DNA of 64,000 nucleotides from Chryseobacterium phosphatilyticum. GTDB taxonomy: Bacteria > Bacteroidota > Bacteroidia > Flavobacteriales > Weeksellaceae. The stretch lies in NCBI RefSeq assembly GCF_002899825.2, contig NZ_PPED02000001.1:1426001-1490000 (forward strand), given 5' to 3'. The first letter of the stretch is position 1; each line of letters starts with the position of its first letter. Below are positions 8,901 to 19,567 of the stretch, piece by piece. The translations under genes and the position numbers were made by a program. The notes beneath the pieces are model-generated. The model was not told the DNA's origin, made no database searches, and was given only the letters and a program-made list of their open reading frames with translations.

Positions 8901-8908
8901 CAAAGATA
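8901..8908 (-). promoter_or_regulatory. -7 promoter box (TATCTTTG) of the polyprenyl synthase gene
   Basis: The minus strand reads TATCTTTG, an exact TAnnTTTG match, about 38 bases upstream of the ATG at 8863. No strong -33 element is visible. Confidence 0.55.
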
Positions 8909-8936
8909 ATTTTTTTCGGCCAATTTTAGGGGAAAA

Positions 8937-9815
8937 TTAATCTTTGAGTTTCTCTTTTGGGATAAAATACAAATAGGGTTTCGTTCTTCCCAGCGGAGAC
9001 CTGAACTTTTCCCCGGATATATAAATTCCTGTTTCGTCCACAGCAATTCCTTCAATTTGTCCGATTGATAAAGCAGTTCCCAAATAGTAATGTTTAGGAT
9101 TTTCCTTAAAAAAGATGCCCGGCTCTGTTTCATTAAAAATATCCAAAAAGACTTCTGTTTTCCTGGTATACCCTACGAGATACAGTTTTTTCTCAAAATA
9201 AGCAGCATCTGTTACTACATAATTTGTTTTATAGGTTTCTGTCTTTATTGCATCTTGTTTTTCCAAAACATTGGGATCAATCACATAATGAGTTGTTGAT
9301 TTTGAAACCCACTCTTTTGTAAAAAGATGGATTTTATTGTTGGTAAACACCATTGCTTCCGCATCAAAATCTGTTTTATAATAATTGGATATATAATCAC
9401 TCTGCTCAGGATAACGAAAAGAGATTTCCTTTATCAGGCTGTTTTGTAAGCTGTCATTTTGCAAAGGAACCTTAAAAATCTTAAGATGTTTTCGGCTTCC
9501 ATCATTATTTCCAAAATCACCGATATAGAAATGGGCTCCGTCATTCGTTAATGCTTCCCAATCGGTATTTTTGGCGTCTACCTTTAAAGTCTTTAGAATT
9601 TCGCCTGTCGTTTTACTGATTTCAAACAATTCAGGAGGATTTCCGCTGTCATTAAATGTATAGAGCTTTCCATTGAAAATATTCAATCCTGATGTTTCCT
9701 CAATTTTATCATCAAAGTGGCCTATTCTGTAATTTTTTATTTTAAGAAAATCTGTTTGTTGTGAGAATAGAGTCTGAAAAATAATAAAGGTAAAAAGCAG
9801 AAGAGTTTTTTTCAT
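8937..9815 (-). CDS. Secreted beta-propeller-like protein (SdiA-regulated/esterase-like propeller type)
   Basis: The 292-residue protein starts with a clear signal peptide (MKKTLLLFTFIIFQTLFSQQ). Repeated strand-rich blades follow, each built around short motifs such as GKLYTFNDSGNPPELFEIS, DWEALTNDGAHFYIGDFGNN, DAEAMVFTNNKIHLFTKEW and QIEGIAVDETGIYISGE. The blade phrases 'DWEAL', 'DAEAM' and 'QIEGIAVD' are typical of the SdiA-regulated/YncE-like propellers found as secreted hypothetical proteins in Bacteroidetes. No catalytic set is recognisable and there is no T9SS tail. It has its own TATTTTTG promoter box. The function is unknown. Confidence 0.7.
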   Translation of the reverse strand: MKKTLLLFTFIIFQTLFSQQTDFLKIKNYRIGHFDDKIEETSGLNIFNGKLYTFNDSGNPPELFEISKTTGEILKTLKVDAKNTDWEALTNDGAHFYIGDFGNNDGSRKHLKIFKVPLQNDSLQNSLIKEISFRYPEQSDYISNYYKTDFDAEAMVFTNNKIHLFTKEWVSKSTTHYVIDPNVLEKQDAIKTETYKTNYVVTDAAYFEKKLYLVGYTRKTEVFLDIFNETEPGIFFKENPKHYYLGTALSIGQIEGIAVDETGIYISGEKFRSPLGRTKPYLYFIPKEKLKD

Positions 9816-9819
9816 AATG

Positions 9820-9827
9820 CAAAAATA
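9820..9827 (-). promoter_or_regulatory. -7 promoter box (TATTTTTG) of the beta-propeller gene
   Basis: The minus strand reads TATTTTTG only 5 bases from the ATG at 9815. If this is the promoter, the leader is extremely short or the true start is a little further in. Treat it as tentative. Confidence 0.35.
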
Positions 9828-9989
9828 GGTCTTTCAATTTAAATGGGCAGTGCTAAACGGATGGGTGAAGGTATGAGATACGAGATTCAGGGGTTCGGGG
9901 GACTGAGTTTGGGAGGGTAAAAGTTCAATTTACAATTTCTGCATTTTAACGTTCTCTAGGTACTCTGCCAATGTATTTACCTGATACAA

Positions 9990-10015
9990 AAGAAAAACGG
10001 ACTAAAAAATCCGTT
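9990..10015 (-). terminator. Terminator of the fatty acid hydroxylase family gene
   Basis: The stem AACGGA/TCCGTT with an A-rich loop is followed on the minus strand by TTTTTCTTTTG. It lies about 35 bases beyond the stop of the hydroxylase gene. Confidence 0.7.
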
Positions 10016-10050
10016 CCCTTATTTATTTTTCGTTAGTGTCAATGTTGAAA

Positions 10051-11004
10051 TTAAGCAGTTTTTTGTTCTTTCTGATATTCCTGCTGCTCTTTCTTTTTTG
10101 CTTGTCTTGCAAAATATTCTTTTTGATATTGTCTTACTGTTTTCCCGGTTCCGTCATGTCTCCATCCCGGAGAGTTAAAAATATAGTTGATTCTGTCCGT
10201 AAATTTCAATCCCGGTTGCTTAAGGTCTTTCCATATCTTTCTCCATTCATAGAAAAGTACCGTATCTGGTCTGTTATCCGGCATTTTCGGATAGATTCCA
10301 TATTTTACAGGGACATTAGGATCTTCTTTTTCAAAGGTTCCGAATATTTTATCCCAAATGATTAAACACATTCCCATGTTCTTATCAAGGTATTTTACAT
10401 TACACGCATGATGCACGCGGTGGTGTGAAGGAGTTACCAGAATATGTTCTAAAAATCCCATCTTTTTCACAGTTTGTGTATGTACCCAAGTTCCGTATAC
10501 CTGCCCGATAGCGTAAGCCACCATGATATGCCATGGATTAAATCCTAAGAATGCCAGTGGTGAAAAGTATAAATATCTGTAAAGAGGTTGCAATACAGGG
10601 CTTCTGAAACCAGTTGTAAGATTAAAAAACTCTGAACTATGGTGGGTAATATGAACTGCCCAGAATGCTCTGGATCGATGATCTACATAATGTAATACAT
10701 AATAGGCAAAGTCTGTGATCACAAAACATGCCAGGAGATACCAGATACTCAAATCCCAGGAGAAAATCCTATGGTGATAAAAGAAAAACATCACCCCCAT
10801 TGCGAAGGCCTTCATGATAAGATCAAGACCAAAGTTCATCAAAGCCAGATAAACATTTGTTGCCAGGTCTTTTCCACTGTATAATTTAGCTTCAGAAACA
10901 TGACTATAAATCATTTCAGCTAAAATAACTGTTGCATGTAATGGCACTGCCCATGCATATACAGTTTCTAACCCGTCCTCGCTCATAAGAAAATCCATCA
11001 TCAT
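10051..11004 (-). CDS. Sterol desaturase / fatty acid hydroxylase superfamily membrane protein
   Basis: This is a membrane di-iron oxygenase of 317 residues. The His clusters that bind iron are all visible: HYVDH at 105-109, HITHH at 118-122, and HTQT...TPSHHRVHHACN around 185-212. Several hydrophobic segments precede and separate them. Family members hydroxylate or desaturate sterols, fatty acids or alkylglycerols. Bacteria of this group often use them on membrane lipids or pigments, so the substrate stays open. The tail is Lys/Gln-rich and cytoplasmic. A TACCTTTG promoter box lies 15 bases before the ATG, and the gene ends with its own terminator. It is not part of a larger operon. Confidence 0.85.
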   Translation of the reverse strand: MMMDFLMSEDGLETVYAWAVPLHATVILAEMIYSHVSEAKLYSGKDLATNVYLALMNFGLDLIMKAFAMGVMFFFYHHRIFSWDLSIWYLLACFVITDFAYYVLHYVDHRSRAFWAVHITHHSSEFFNLTTGFRSPVLQPLYRYLYFSPLAFLGFNPWHIMVAYAIGQVYGTWVHTQTVKKMGFLEHILVTPSHHRVHHACNVKYLDKNMGMCLIIWDKIFGTFEKEDPNVPVKYGIYPKMPDNRPDTVLFYEWRKIWKDLKQPGLKFTDRINYIFNSPGWRHDGTGKTVRQYQKEYFARQAKKKEQQEYQKEQKTA

Positions 11005-11018
11005 AAAATAATTTTATG

Positions 11019-11026
11019 CAAAGGTA
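11019..11026 (-). promoter_or_regulatory. -7 promoter box (TACCTTTG) of the fatty acid hydroxylase family gene
   Basis: There is an exact TAnnTTTG match on the minus strand, 14 bases upstream of the start at 11004. It implies a short 5' leader. Confidence 0.55.
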
Positions 11027-11076
11027 GGACTTTAAGAGGTTCTTTAAGAGAATTTTAAGGTTTTTTTAAGGAAATT

Positions 11077-12111
11077 TTAATCGGTGGTTTTGTTGGCCAA
11101 TTGCCCGCAAGCAGCATCAATATCACCTCCCCGGCTTCTTCTGACCATTACGGTAATACCTGCATTTTCAAGTTGTCTGATATAATTTTCTTCTGCTTTT
11201 TTGTTGCATTGGTCATACTTCCCGTCGCCAATAGGATTATACTGAATAAGATTCACCTTAGATGGCACCTGCTTGCAGTATCTGATTAAAGCTTTGATAT
11301 CTTCATCACCATCATTAATACCTTTCCATACGCAGTATTCAAAAGTTATCACCGAACCTGTTTTCTGATACCAGTATTGAAGAGCCTCCATAATATCTGT
11401 TAACGGAAACTTATCGGAAAACGGCATGATTTCATTACGCTTTGACTCGATAGCAGAGTGAAGTGATAAAGCCAGTTTCACACGCAATTCTTCATCCGCA
11501 AGCATCTTCATCATTTTGGGAATTCCTGATGTAGAGACTGTAATTCTTCTTGGAGACATTCCCAATCCTTCGGGTTGGGTAATTTTTCTGATGGCTTCCA
11601 CCACGTTTTTGTAATTCATCATTGGCTCCCCCATTCCCATAAATACAATATTGGAAAGCGGTCTGTCGAAATACATTTTACTTTGGGTGTCAATCAATGC
11701 AACCTGGTCTACAATCTCAGCAACTTCAAGATTTCTCATTCTTTTCAGTCTTGCTGTAGCACAAAATTCGCAATTTAATGAACAGCCCACCTGTGAAGAA
11801 ACACAAGCTGTAGTTCTTGTTTCTGTCGGAATTAGAACAGATTCTACTAATAATCCATCATGAAGCTTTACTCCATTTTTAATAGTTCCGTCATTACTTT
11901 TTTGGAGTAAATCTACGGAAACCGGATTAATGGTATACTCTTCGGAAATTTTTTCACGAAGAGGTTTCGAAAGATTCGTCATTTCATCAATCGAATGGAG
12001 GTTTTTGCTCCATAGCCAGTCATAGACCTGTTTCGCACGAAACGGTTTTTCTCCTAAAGATACAAAGTACTCTTTAAGCTGATCTAATGATAATATACGG
12101 ATGTCTTTCAT
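11077..12111 (-). CDS. rlmN: 23S rRNA (adenine2503-C2) / tRNA methyltransferase RlmN
   Basis: This radical SAM enzyme adds a methyl group to C2 of A2503 in 23S rRNA and of A37 in some tRNAs. The 344 residues carry the 4Fe-4S motif C110-x3-C114-x2-C117 (VGCSLNCEFCATA). Cys103 (TTACVSSQ) and Cys335 (DIDAACGQL) match the two catalytic cysteines of E. coli RlmN (C118, C355). MGMGEPMMN and SRRITVSTSG are further family signatures. The length is normal. The promoter region has been altered or replaced by the inverted-repeat element just upstream, whose inner arm ends about 7 bases before the start codon. Confidence 0.96.
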   Translation of the reverse strand: MKDIRILSLDQLKEYFVSLGEKPFRAKQVYDWLWSKNLHSIDEMTNLSKPLREKISEEYTINPVSVDLLQKSNDGTIKNGVKLHDGLLVESVLIPTETRTTACVSSQVGCSLNCEFCATARLKRMRNLEVAEIVDQVALIDTQSKMYFDRPLSNIVFMGMGEPMMNYKNVVEAIRKITQPEGLGMSPRRITVSTSGIPKMMKMLADEELRVKLALSLHSAIESKRNEIMPFSDKFPLTDIMEALQYWYQKTGSVITFEYCVWKGINDGDEDIKALIRYCKQVPSKVNLIQYNPIGDGKYDQCNKKAEENYIRQLENAGITVMVRRSRGGDIDAACGQLANKTTD

Positions 12112-12117
12112 AATATT

Positions 12118-12399
12118 AAAGAGCCAAGTTAAAAGTAAAAAGTTTTTAAAGTCTGGTAGTTAACTATTGTGGCCAAAATGTTTTTCAATTCATTACTTTC
12201 TTTCAATAAAGCTTTAAATTCTTCATAATTAGCCCCTATTGAAGTTGCTGATTTTCCAAGTTGAAATCTTATTAATTTACTTTCAGTATCATTGGGAAGT
12301 GTTCTTAAAATGTAAAACAATCAACTCCAAATGTAAAAGTTCTTGTAAGTAAATCATTTTGTCTCATCCTGACTTGTATTACTTTTAACTTGGCTCTTT
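12118..12399. mobile_element. Small element bounded by a perfect 21-bp inverted repeat
   Basis: Bases 12118-12138 and 12379-12399 are exact reverse complements over 21 bases (outer sequence AAAGAGCCAAGTT...). They bracket about 240 bases that hold a decayed four-helix-bundle reading frame. The unit fills the space between queA and rlmN, with no other gene. Size, terminal repeats and cargo suggest a non-autonomous insertion related to the S23/IVS-type four-helix-bundle loci of Flavobacteria (inference). I see no certain target duplication. Confidence 0.6.
12129..12374 (-). pseudogene. Degraded four-helix-bundle (S23/IVS-type) protein gene
   Basis: An ATG on the minus strand near 12366 begins MRQNDLLTRTFTFGVDCF. 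A shift of reading frame then gives YILRTLPNDTESK and the family signature IRFQLGKSATSIGANYEE. After this the usual middle helices are missing: GANYEEF jumps to KALLKESNELKNILATIV, which looks like the C-terminal helix. So there is at least one frameshift and one internal deletion. Intact relatives are about 115-130 residues and are known as 23S rRNA intervening-sequence proteins or diversity-generating-element Avd-like proteins. The copy lies inside the 21-bp inverted repeat and is surely non-functional. Confidence 0.65.
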
Positions 12400-12406
12400 T
12401 TATTTT

Positions 12407-13456
12407 TTAAAGGATTAACATTGCATCACCGTAAGAATAGAATTTATACTTTTCTTTTACGGCTTCTTCATAAGCATGCATTACGAAGTCTCTTCCGGCA
12501 AACGCAGCAATCATCATCAATAATGTTGATTTTGGTGTGTGGAAGTTTGTGATCATTGAGTTTGCAACTCCAAAATCGTGAGGAGGATAAATAAATTTGT
12601 TTGTCCACCCGTTGAAAGCAGATATTTTTTTGTTTGAAGAAACAGAAGTTTCCAATGCTCTCATTGTTGTAGTACCTACTGCACAAACTCTTCTGTGAGC
12701 ATCTACCGCTTTGTTGATGATCGCAGCATTTTTCTCATCGATGATGATTTCTTCAGACTCCATTTTATGTTTAGAAAGATCTTCTACCTCGATTGGGTTA
12801 AATGTTCCTAAACCAACATGAAGAGTCACTTCTGCAAAATCGATTCCTTTGATCTCCAGTTTTTTCATCAAATGTTTAGAGAAATGCAATCCTGCTGTAG
12901 GGGCAGCAACTGCTCCTTCAATTTTGGCATAGATCGTCTGATATCTTTCAGCATCTTCCGGTTCTACTGCTCTTTTGATATATTTTGGAAGCGGAGTTTC
13001 TCCCAATTCTTTTAATTTCGTTCTGAATTCATCATAAGAACCGTCGAATAAGAATCTTAACGTTCTTCCTCTTGATGTTGTATTATCGATAACTTCAGCT
13101 ACCAATGATTCATCTTCAGTGAAAAATAATTTATTACCAATTCTGATTTTTCTTGCAGGATCTACCAAAACATCCCAAACACGGGTTTCTTTATCAAGTT
13201 CTCTTAAAAGGAAAACTTCGATTTTAGCCCCTGTCTTTTCTTTATTTCCATAAAGACGTGCAGGAAAAACTTTGGTATTGTTGAAAATGAATAAATCATT
13301 CTCATCAAAATAATCGACTACATCCTTGAATAATTTGTGCTCAATAGTTTCTGTTTTTCTATCAAGTACCATTAATCTCGCCTCATCTCTGTGCTCTGAT
13401 GGATGTTCTGCTAATAATTCCTCAGGAAGATCAAAATTAAAATCTGATGTTTTCAT
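12407..13456 (-). CDS. queA: tRNA preQ1(34) S-adenosylmethionine ribosyltransferase-isomerase QueA
   Basis: QueA moves the ribosyl part of SAM onto preQ1 at the wobble base of tRNAs to make epoxyqueuosine. The 349 residues show the family signatures: [26 protein letters not shown] at the N-terminus, [28 protein letters not shown] and [43 protein letters not shown] follows near the C-terminus. The length is normal. A TTG...TATATTTG promoter stands upstream. It may once have been transcribed with rlmN, now separated from it by the inverted-repeat element. Confidence 0.96.
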   Translation of the reverse strand: MKTSDFNFDLPEELLAEHPSEHRDEARLMVLDRKTETIEHKLFKDVVDYFDENDLFIFNNTKVFPARLYGNKEKTGAKIEVFLLRELDKETRVWDVLVDPARKIRIGNKLFFTEDESLVAEVIDNTTSRGRTLRFLFDGSYDEFRTKLKELGETPLPKYIKRAVEPEDAERYQTIYAKIEGAVAAPTAGLHFSKHLMKKLEIKGIDFAEVTLHVGLGTFNPIEVEDLSKHKMESEEIIIDEKNAAIINKAVDAHRRVCAVGTTTMRALETSVSSNKKISAFNGWTNKFIYPPHDFGVANSMITNFHTPKSTLLMMIAAFAGRDFVMHAYEEAVKEKYKFYSYGDAMLIL

Positions 13457-13511
13457 TTTTTAAATTACGGTTTAAAAATTATTGAAATTACATGGTGTAA
13501 TTTTCGGAGTG

Positions 13512-13519
13512 CAAATATA
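13512..13519 (-). promoter_or_regulatory. Promoter of queA (TTG-N21-TATATTTG)
   Basis: The minus strand reads TATATTTG, with a TTG 21 bases further upstream. This is a good match to the Bacteroidetes TTG/TAnnTTTG promoter. It lies about 55 bases before the queA ATG. Confidence 0.65.
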
Positions 13520-13737
13520 CGACATTCGATACCCCTTTGTCAAGTATTATTTATGATCAAATGTAAAACCGTGATTATACGGGGATTTCAATCGAAAAAA
13601 AAGAATTATTTTAGTCTCCTGGAAAAAATAACCATAGAATCAACAAACAAAATTTACTTTTGATTCCCTACGGAATATAAATTGTGCAAAATCAATTCAA
13701 ATAAAACAGGTATTAATCCATCAAAAAAACTATAATA

Positions 13738-14430
13738 ATGAGCAAGTATTCAATTGAAGCATTTATCAATGAGACAAAAGAAAATCCGCAGCAAAGGGAT
13801 TATTTTGAACTGGAGACCAAACACCTCCTGGAAATCAACCTGAATAACCAGGCTGTATGGACCAAACGAGGAAGTATGGTAAGCTATGTCGGAAATATCA
13901 ACTTTGAAAGACAGGGAATGCTATCCGGTGGGCTTGGAAATCTTTTAAAGAAAGCCATTAGCGGTGAAGGAAGCAAACTGATGAAGGCAGAAGGAACGGG
14001 GAAACTCTATGTTGCAGACTCCGGAAAGAAAGTTCGTATTCTCTATTTAAATAATGAATCGGTTTGTGTAAACGGAAATGATGTTCTGGCTCATGAACAA
14101 AGTGTAAAAAGTGATATTACCATGCTAAAAAGTATTGCAGGAATGATGTCGGGTGGTCTTTTTCAGGTAAAGCTTTCCGGAACGGGGCATATCGCAATTA
14201 CAACCCATGGTGATCCTTTGACTTTACTGGTAACGCCTGACACTCCGGTCTTCACTGATCCTAATGCTACAGTCGCATGGTCCGGAAACTTAAGTCCTGA
14301 ACTTAAAACAAATGTTTCCTTCAAAAGCCTTATCGGAAGAGGAAGCGGTGAAGAATTCCAGATGAAATTTTCAGGGAACGGCTGGGTGTTGATTCAGCCT
14401 TATGAAGAAGTATACTTTATGGAAAAATAA
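13738..14430 (+). CDS. AIM24 family protein
   Basis: The 230-residue protein is rich in beta strands and glycine. It has the AIM24/TIGR00266-type pattern: AVWTKRGSMVSYVGNINFERQGMLSGG, then EGTGKLYVADSGKKVRILYLNNESVCVNGNDVLAHE, GLFQVKLSGTGHIAITTHGDP and VAWSGNLSPELKT. The family name comes from a yeast mitochondrial protein, and the bacterial role is not known. There is no signal peptide or membrane segment, so it should be cytosolic. It stands 53 bases before the M61 peptidase gene in the same direction, but a TAATTTCG promoter-like box in the gap may separate the two. Confidence 0.85.
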   Translation: MSKYSIEAFINETKENPQQRDYFELETKHLLEINLNNQAVWTKRGSMVSYVGNINFERQGMLSGGLGNLLKKAISGEGSKLMKAEGTGKLYVADSGKKVRILYLNNESVCVNGNDVLAHEQSVKSDITMLKSIAGMMSGGLFQVKLSGTGHIAITTHGDPLTLLVTPDTPVFTDPNATVAWSGNLSPELKTNVSFKSLIGRGSGEEFQMKFSGNGWVLIQPYEEVYFMEK

Positions 14431-14483
14431 AGCTACAACCTTGGGCAATTTTTGTAATTTCGTACTAACTAAAACAAAAGCAG

Positions 14484-16019
14484 ATGAATAACCTGATCAA
14501 GTTAGTATTCGTACTGGTTATATTTCCTATTACACTTATTGCCCAAGCATCAAAACAAAACTACAAATACAATATTGATCTTCTTCATCTGTCTAATGAT
14601 GAAGTCAAAGTTTCTTTTACTCCTCCCACAAATAATCTTAAACAGGGGAAATTCGTAATACCAAAGCTGATTCCGGGGTTTTATCAGGCTATGAATTTCG
14701 GGCAGTATGTTTCCAATCTTGTAGCCACTGATAAGAAAGGTAAAAAGATCACTACCGAACGTCTGGATCAGAATAGCTGGATCATACATGACCTTAAGCA
14801 TGTCAACAAAATATCATATCAGGTTGCTGATGGATGGGACTCTTTGGAAAAGGATACCCATGAGGCAAAATCTGCCGGCAGTACATTCATTAAAGACAGT
14901 GTTTTTGTTATTAATTATAATTCTTTAGTGGGATATTTTGAGGAGTTGAAAGATATTCCTTATCAAATAACAGTTACAAAAAATAAAGACTTTTATGCTT
15001 CTTCTGCACTGGATTATAAACAAAAAAACAAAAATACAGATATAGTCCGGGCAAAAGATTACCGGCAATTGGTAGACTCTCCGGTGCTATATTGTGTTCC
15101 CGATACCACCTGGCTTAAAATAGGCCATACTGAAGTGTTGGTTTCATTCTATAACAAGAAAGAACGGCATTATTCCAAAAAAATAGCGCTTGAGATAGAA
15201 AACATTCTGAAAAACCAGCAAGCTTATCTGGGAGGTTCCCTACCGGTCAGCAAATATGCCTTTTTGATTTATTATGAATCTTCAAATGAAACAGGATTTA
15301 TGGGAGACGGACTGGAGCACTCCCAATCGACGGTCTGCCTGTACCGCTCAGGAAGTATGAATTATCTTCCCAATGCCTTAAACAGGGTCGCATCTCATGA
15401 ATTCTTCCATATTATTACTCCTCTTAATATTCATTCAGGAGAAATCCAGCATTATGATTTTCTGAACCCTTCCCTATCTAAACATTTGTGGCTTTATGAA
15501 GGGATGACAGAATATGCAACCATTCACATGCCTATCAAACAAAAAATGATTAGTCTCGATGATTTTGAAAAAAGTATTGAGGAAAAGATAAAAGGAATGA
15601 AAGAGTTTGATAACAAGCTTTCTTTTACAGAAATCAGTAAAAATGCAATGGAGAGACAAGACCAGTATATGAATTTTTATCAAAAGGGACCATTACTGGG
15701 AATGTGTTTGGACATAAGGTTGCGGGAGCTTTCAGGAGGAAAAACGGGCACCCAGGATCTGATGCTTCAGCTGATGAAAAAATATGGAGCCGGTAAATAT
15801 TTTAATGATGATGATCTGTTTGATGAAATTACGAAAATGACTTACCCGGAAATACGTATCTTTTTCAAAGATTTTATAGAGGGTACACAACCCGTTCCTT
15901 TAAAGGAATATCTGACCAAAGTAGGTTTTAATTATGATGAAGCTACCGGAAAAGTAAGTCTTTTATCCAATCCGGATTCAAAACAGCTGTCTTTAAGAAA
16001 AGCCTGGATTGGCCAATAA
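14484..16019 (+). CDS. Secreted M61 family metallopeptidase (glycyl aminopeptidase-like)
   Basis: The 511-residue zinc peptidase has a signal peptide ending near residue 21 (MNNLIKLVFVLVIFPITLIAQ). A beta-rich N-terminal domain follows (residues 25-200). The thermolysin-like catalytic domain has GLEHS at 276-280, the zinc motif HEFFH at 305-309 and the third ligand Glu339 in WLYEGMTEY. M61 enzymes usually run to about 580-620 residues with a C-terminal PDZ domain. Here the chain stops at about the place where PDZ would begin, so the PDZ part appears to be absent. The serine hydrolase gene follows after 51 bases, probably in the same transcript. Confidence 0.85.
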   Translation: MNNLIKLVFVLVIFPITLIAQASKQNYKYNIDLLHLSNDEVKVSFTPPTNNLKQGKFVIPKLIPGFYQAMNFGQYVSNLVATDKKGKKITTERLDQNSWIIHDLKHVNKISYQVADGWDSLEKDTHEAKSAGSTFIKDSVFVINYNSLVGYFEELKDIPYQITVTKNKDFYASSALDYKQKNKNTDIVRAKDYRQLVDSPVLYCVPDTTWLKIGHTEVLVSFYNKKERHYSKKIALEIENILKNQQAYLGGSLPVSKYAFLIYYESSNETGFMGDGLEHSQSTVCLYRSGSMNYLPNALNRVASHEFFHIITPLNIHSGEIQHYDFLNPSLSKHLWLYEGMTEYATIHMPIKQKMISLDDFEKSIEEKIKGMKEFDNKLSFTEISKNAMERQDQYMNFYQKGPLLGMCLDIRLRELSGGKTGTQDLMLQLMKKYGAGKYFNDDDLFDEITKMTYPEIRIFFKDFIEGTQPVPLKEYLTKVGFNYDEATGKVSLLSNPDSKQLSLRKAWIGQ

Positions 16020-16070
16020 AACGTGTTTAAAAAACATACCTTCAAGTATTTGCCTTATAAAAACATTACT

Positions 16071-17144
16071 ATGAAAAGAAAACTTTCAGGACTATTGGTG
16101 ATGATTATTCATTTTGCCTATCCACAGATACAGAAAGTGGAGCAAGTAATCGATTCTTGTGTAAAAAAAGATAATTTTAACGGGGCTGTCCTGGTAGCTC
16201 AAAATGGAAAAACGGAGCTTCTTACCTATACAGGTTTATCCAACAGGCATTATAACATCAGTTTTTCTGACGAGACGAGATTTCATATTTTTTCACTTAC
16301 GAAAACCTTTACAGCGGCATTAATCATGCAACTTTACGAAAAAGGTAAAATTAATTTGGATGCTCCGATTTCCACGTATTACCCGGAGTATAAAGGAGAA
16401 GCGGCTAAAAAAGCTACAATAAGGAACCTGTTGACTTACAGCAGCGGCAGAGACAATAAAGACATCAGCTCACCGGAACTTATCCACCAGGCCTATGATA
16501 ACACTATATGGAACCTGGATGACTTTATCACTACATTTCTCTCTGAAAAACTGGTCGATAAACCAGGGACAAAATTCAGCTATAACAATGGTGATTTCAT
16601 CCTCCTGGGAAAGATTATCGAAAAAATATATAACAAGCCCTTTGAAGAGGTTTTAAAAGAGCAGATCCTTATTCCTCTTCATATGCAAAATACAGGATTC
16701 CTTCATCACAATGACATCATCAGAAATATTGATGAAGGATACTCAGCGGATCCATCTGATCCGTTTGCTCTTCATATGCCAACCAATTCTTATATTGACA
16801 ATTTTTATTCGGCGGGAGCCATGTATTCTACCCCAAAAGATTTACTCATCTTTGATCAGGCTATATTTAACTCTGTCCTTTTTAAGAAAAAAACATTAGA
16901 AACCATGATTACTGCAGATCCCAAACTGGAAGATACCGCATTGGGTTTCTGGGTTTATCCTAAAAAATTCGGAGCTGTCAACACCTTATTTGCAGAACGA
17001 CAGGGAGAGGGATACGGACATAGCGCCAACTGGGTACATCTGGTAGATAAAAATCTGACAGTCATTATTCTATCCAACACTAAAGACATCAAATACCTGA
17101 ATAAAATGAGAGAAAAACTGATCAGTGCTTACTACGGGCAATAA
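16071..17144 (+). CDS. Secreted serine hydrolase of the beta-lactamase / penicillin-binding protein fold
   Basis: The ATG at 16071 gives 357 residues with an N-terminal signal peptide. An in-frame GTG at 16023 would add 16 polar residues and is less likely. The SxxK motif is SLTK at 75-78 and the YxN motif is YNN at 171-173. The third box is GYGHSANW near residue 320. The fold is the class C/DD-peptidase/esterase type. In Bacteroidetes many such proteins are uncharacterised peptidases or esterases, and resistance to beta-lactams should not be assumed. It follows the M61 peptidase closely, which suggests paired extracellular hydrolysis. Confidence 0.85.
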   Translation: MKRKLSGLLVMIIHFAYPQIQKVEQVIDSCVKKDNFNGAVLVAQNGKTELLTYTGLSNRHYNISFSDETRFHIFSLTKTFTAALIMQLYEKGKINLDAPISTYYPEYKGEAAKKATIRNLLTYSSGRDNKDISSPELIHQAYDNTIWNLDDFITTFLSEKLVDKPGTKFSYNNGDFILLGKIIEKIYNKPFEEVLKEQILIPLHMQNTGFLHHNDIIRNIDEGYSADPSDPFALHMPTNSYIDNFYSAGAMYSTPKDLLIFDQAIFNSVLFKKKTLETMITADPKLEDTALGFWVYPKKFGAVNTLFAERQGEGYGHSANWVHLVDKNLTVIILSNTKDIKYLNKMREKLISAYYGQ

Positions 17145-17271
17145 AAATAGCTGGTTATTTGTCAGCACTATGCCCGATCATTACTCTCAAACACTCTAAT
17201 TTCATCATCCCTTCCTTCAAATATATTCACCATTCTTTGAAAAAGTTTTAATATATTTAGAAAAAAAATAG

Positions 17272-19557
<2,286 letters not shown>

Positions 19558-19567
<10 letters not shown>

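Noticed and set aside
16071-17144. Beta-lactamase resistance gene
   Set aside because: The SxxK/YxN fold is shared by many peptidases and esterases; nothing specific for class C resistance enzymes is seen.
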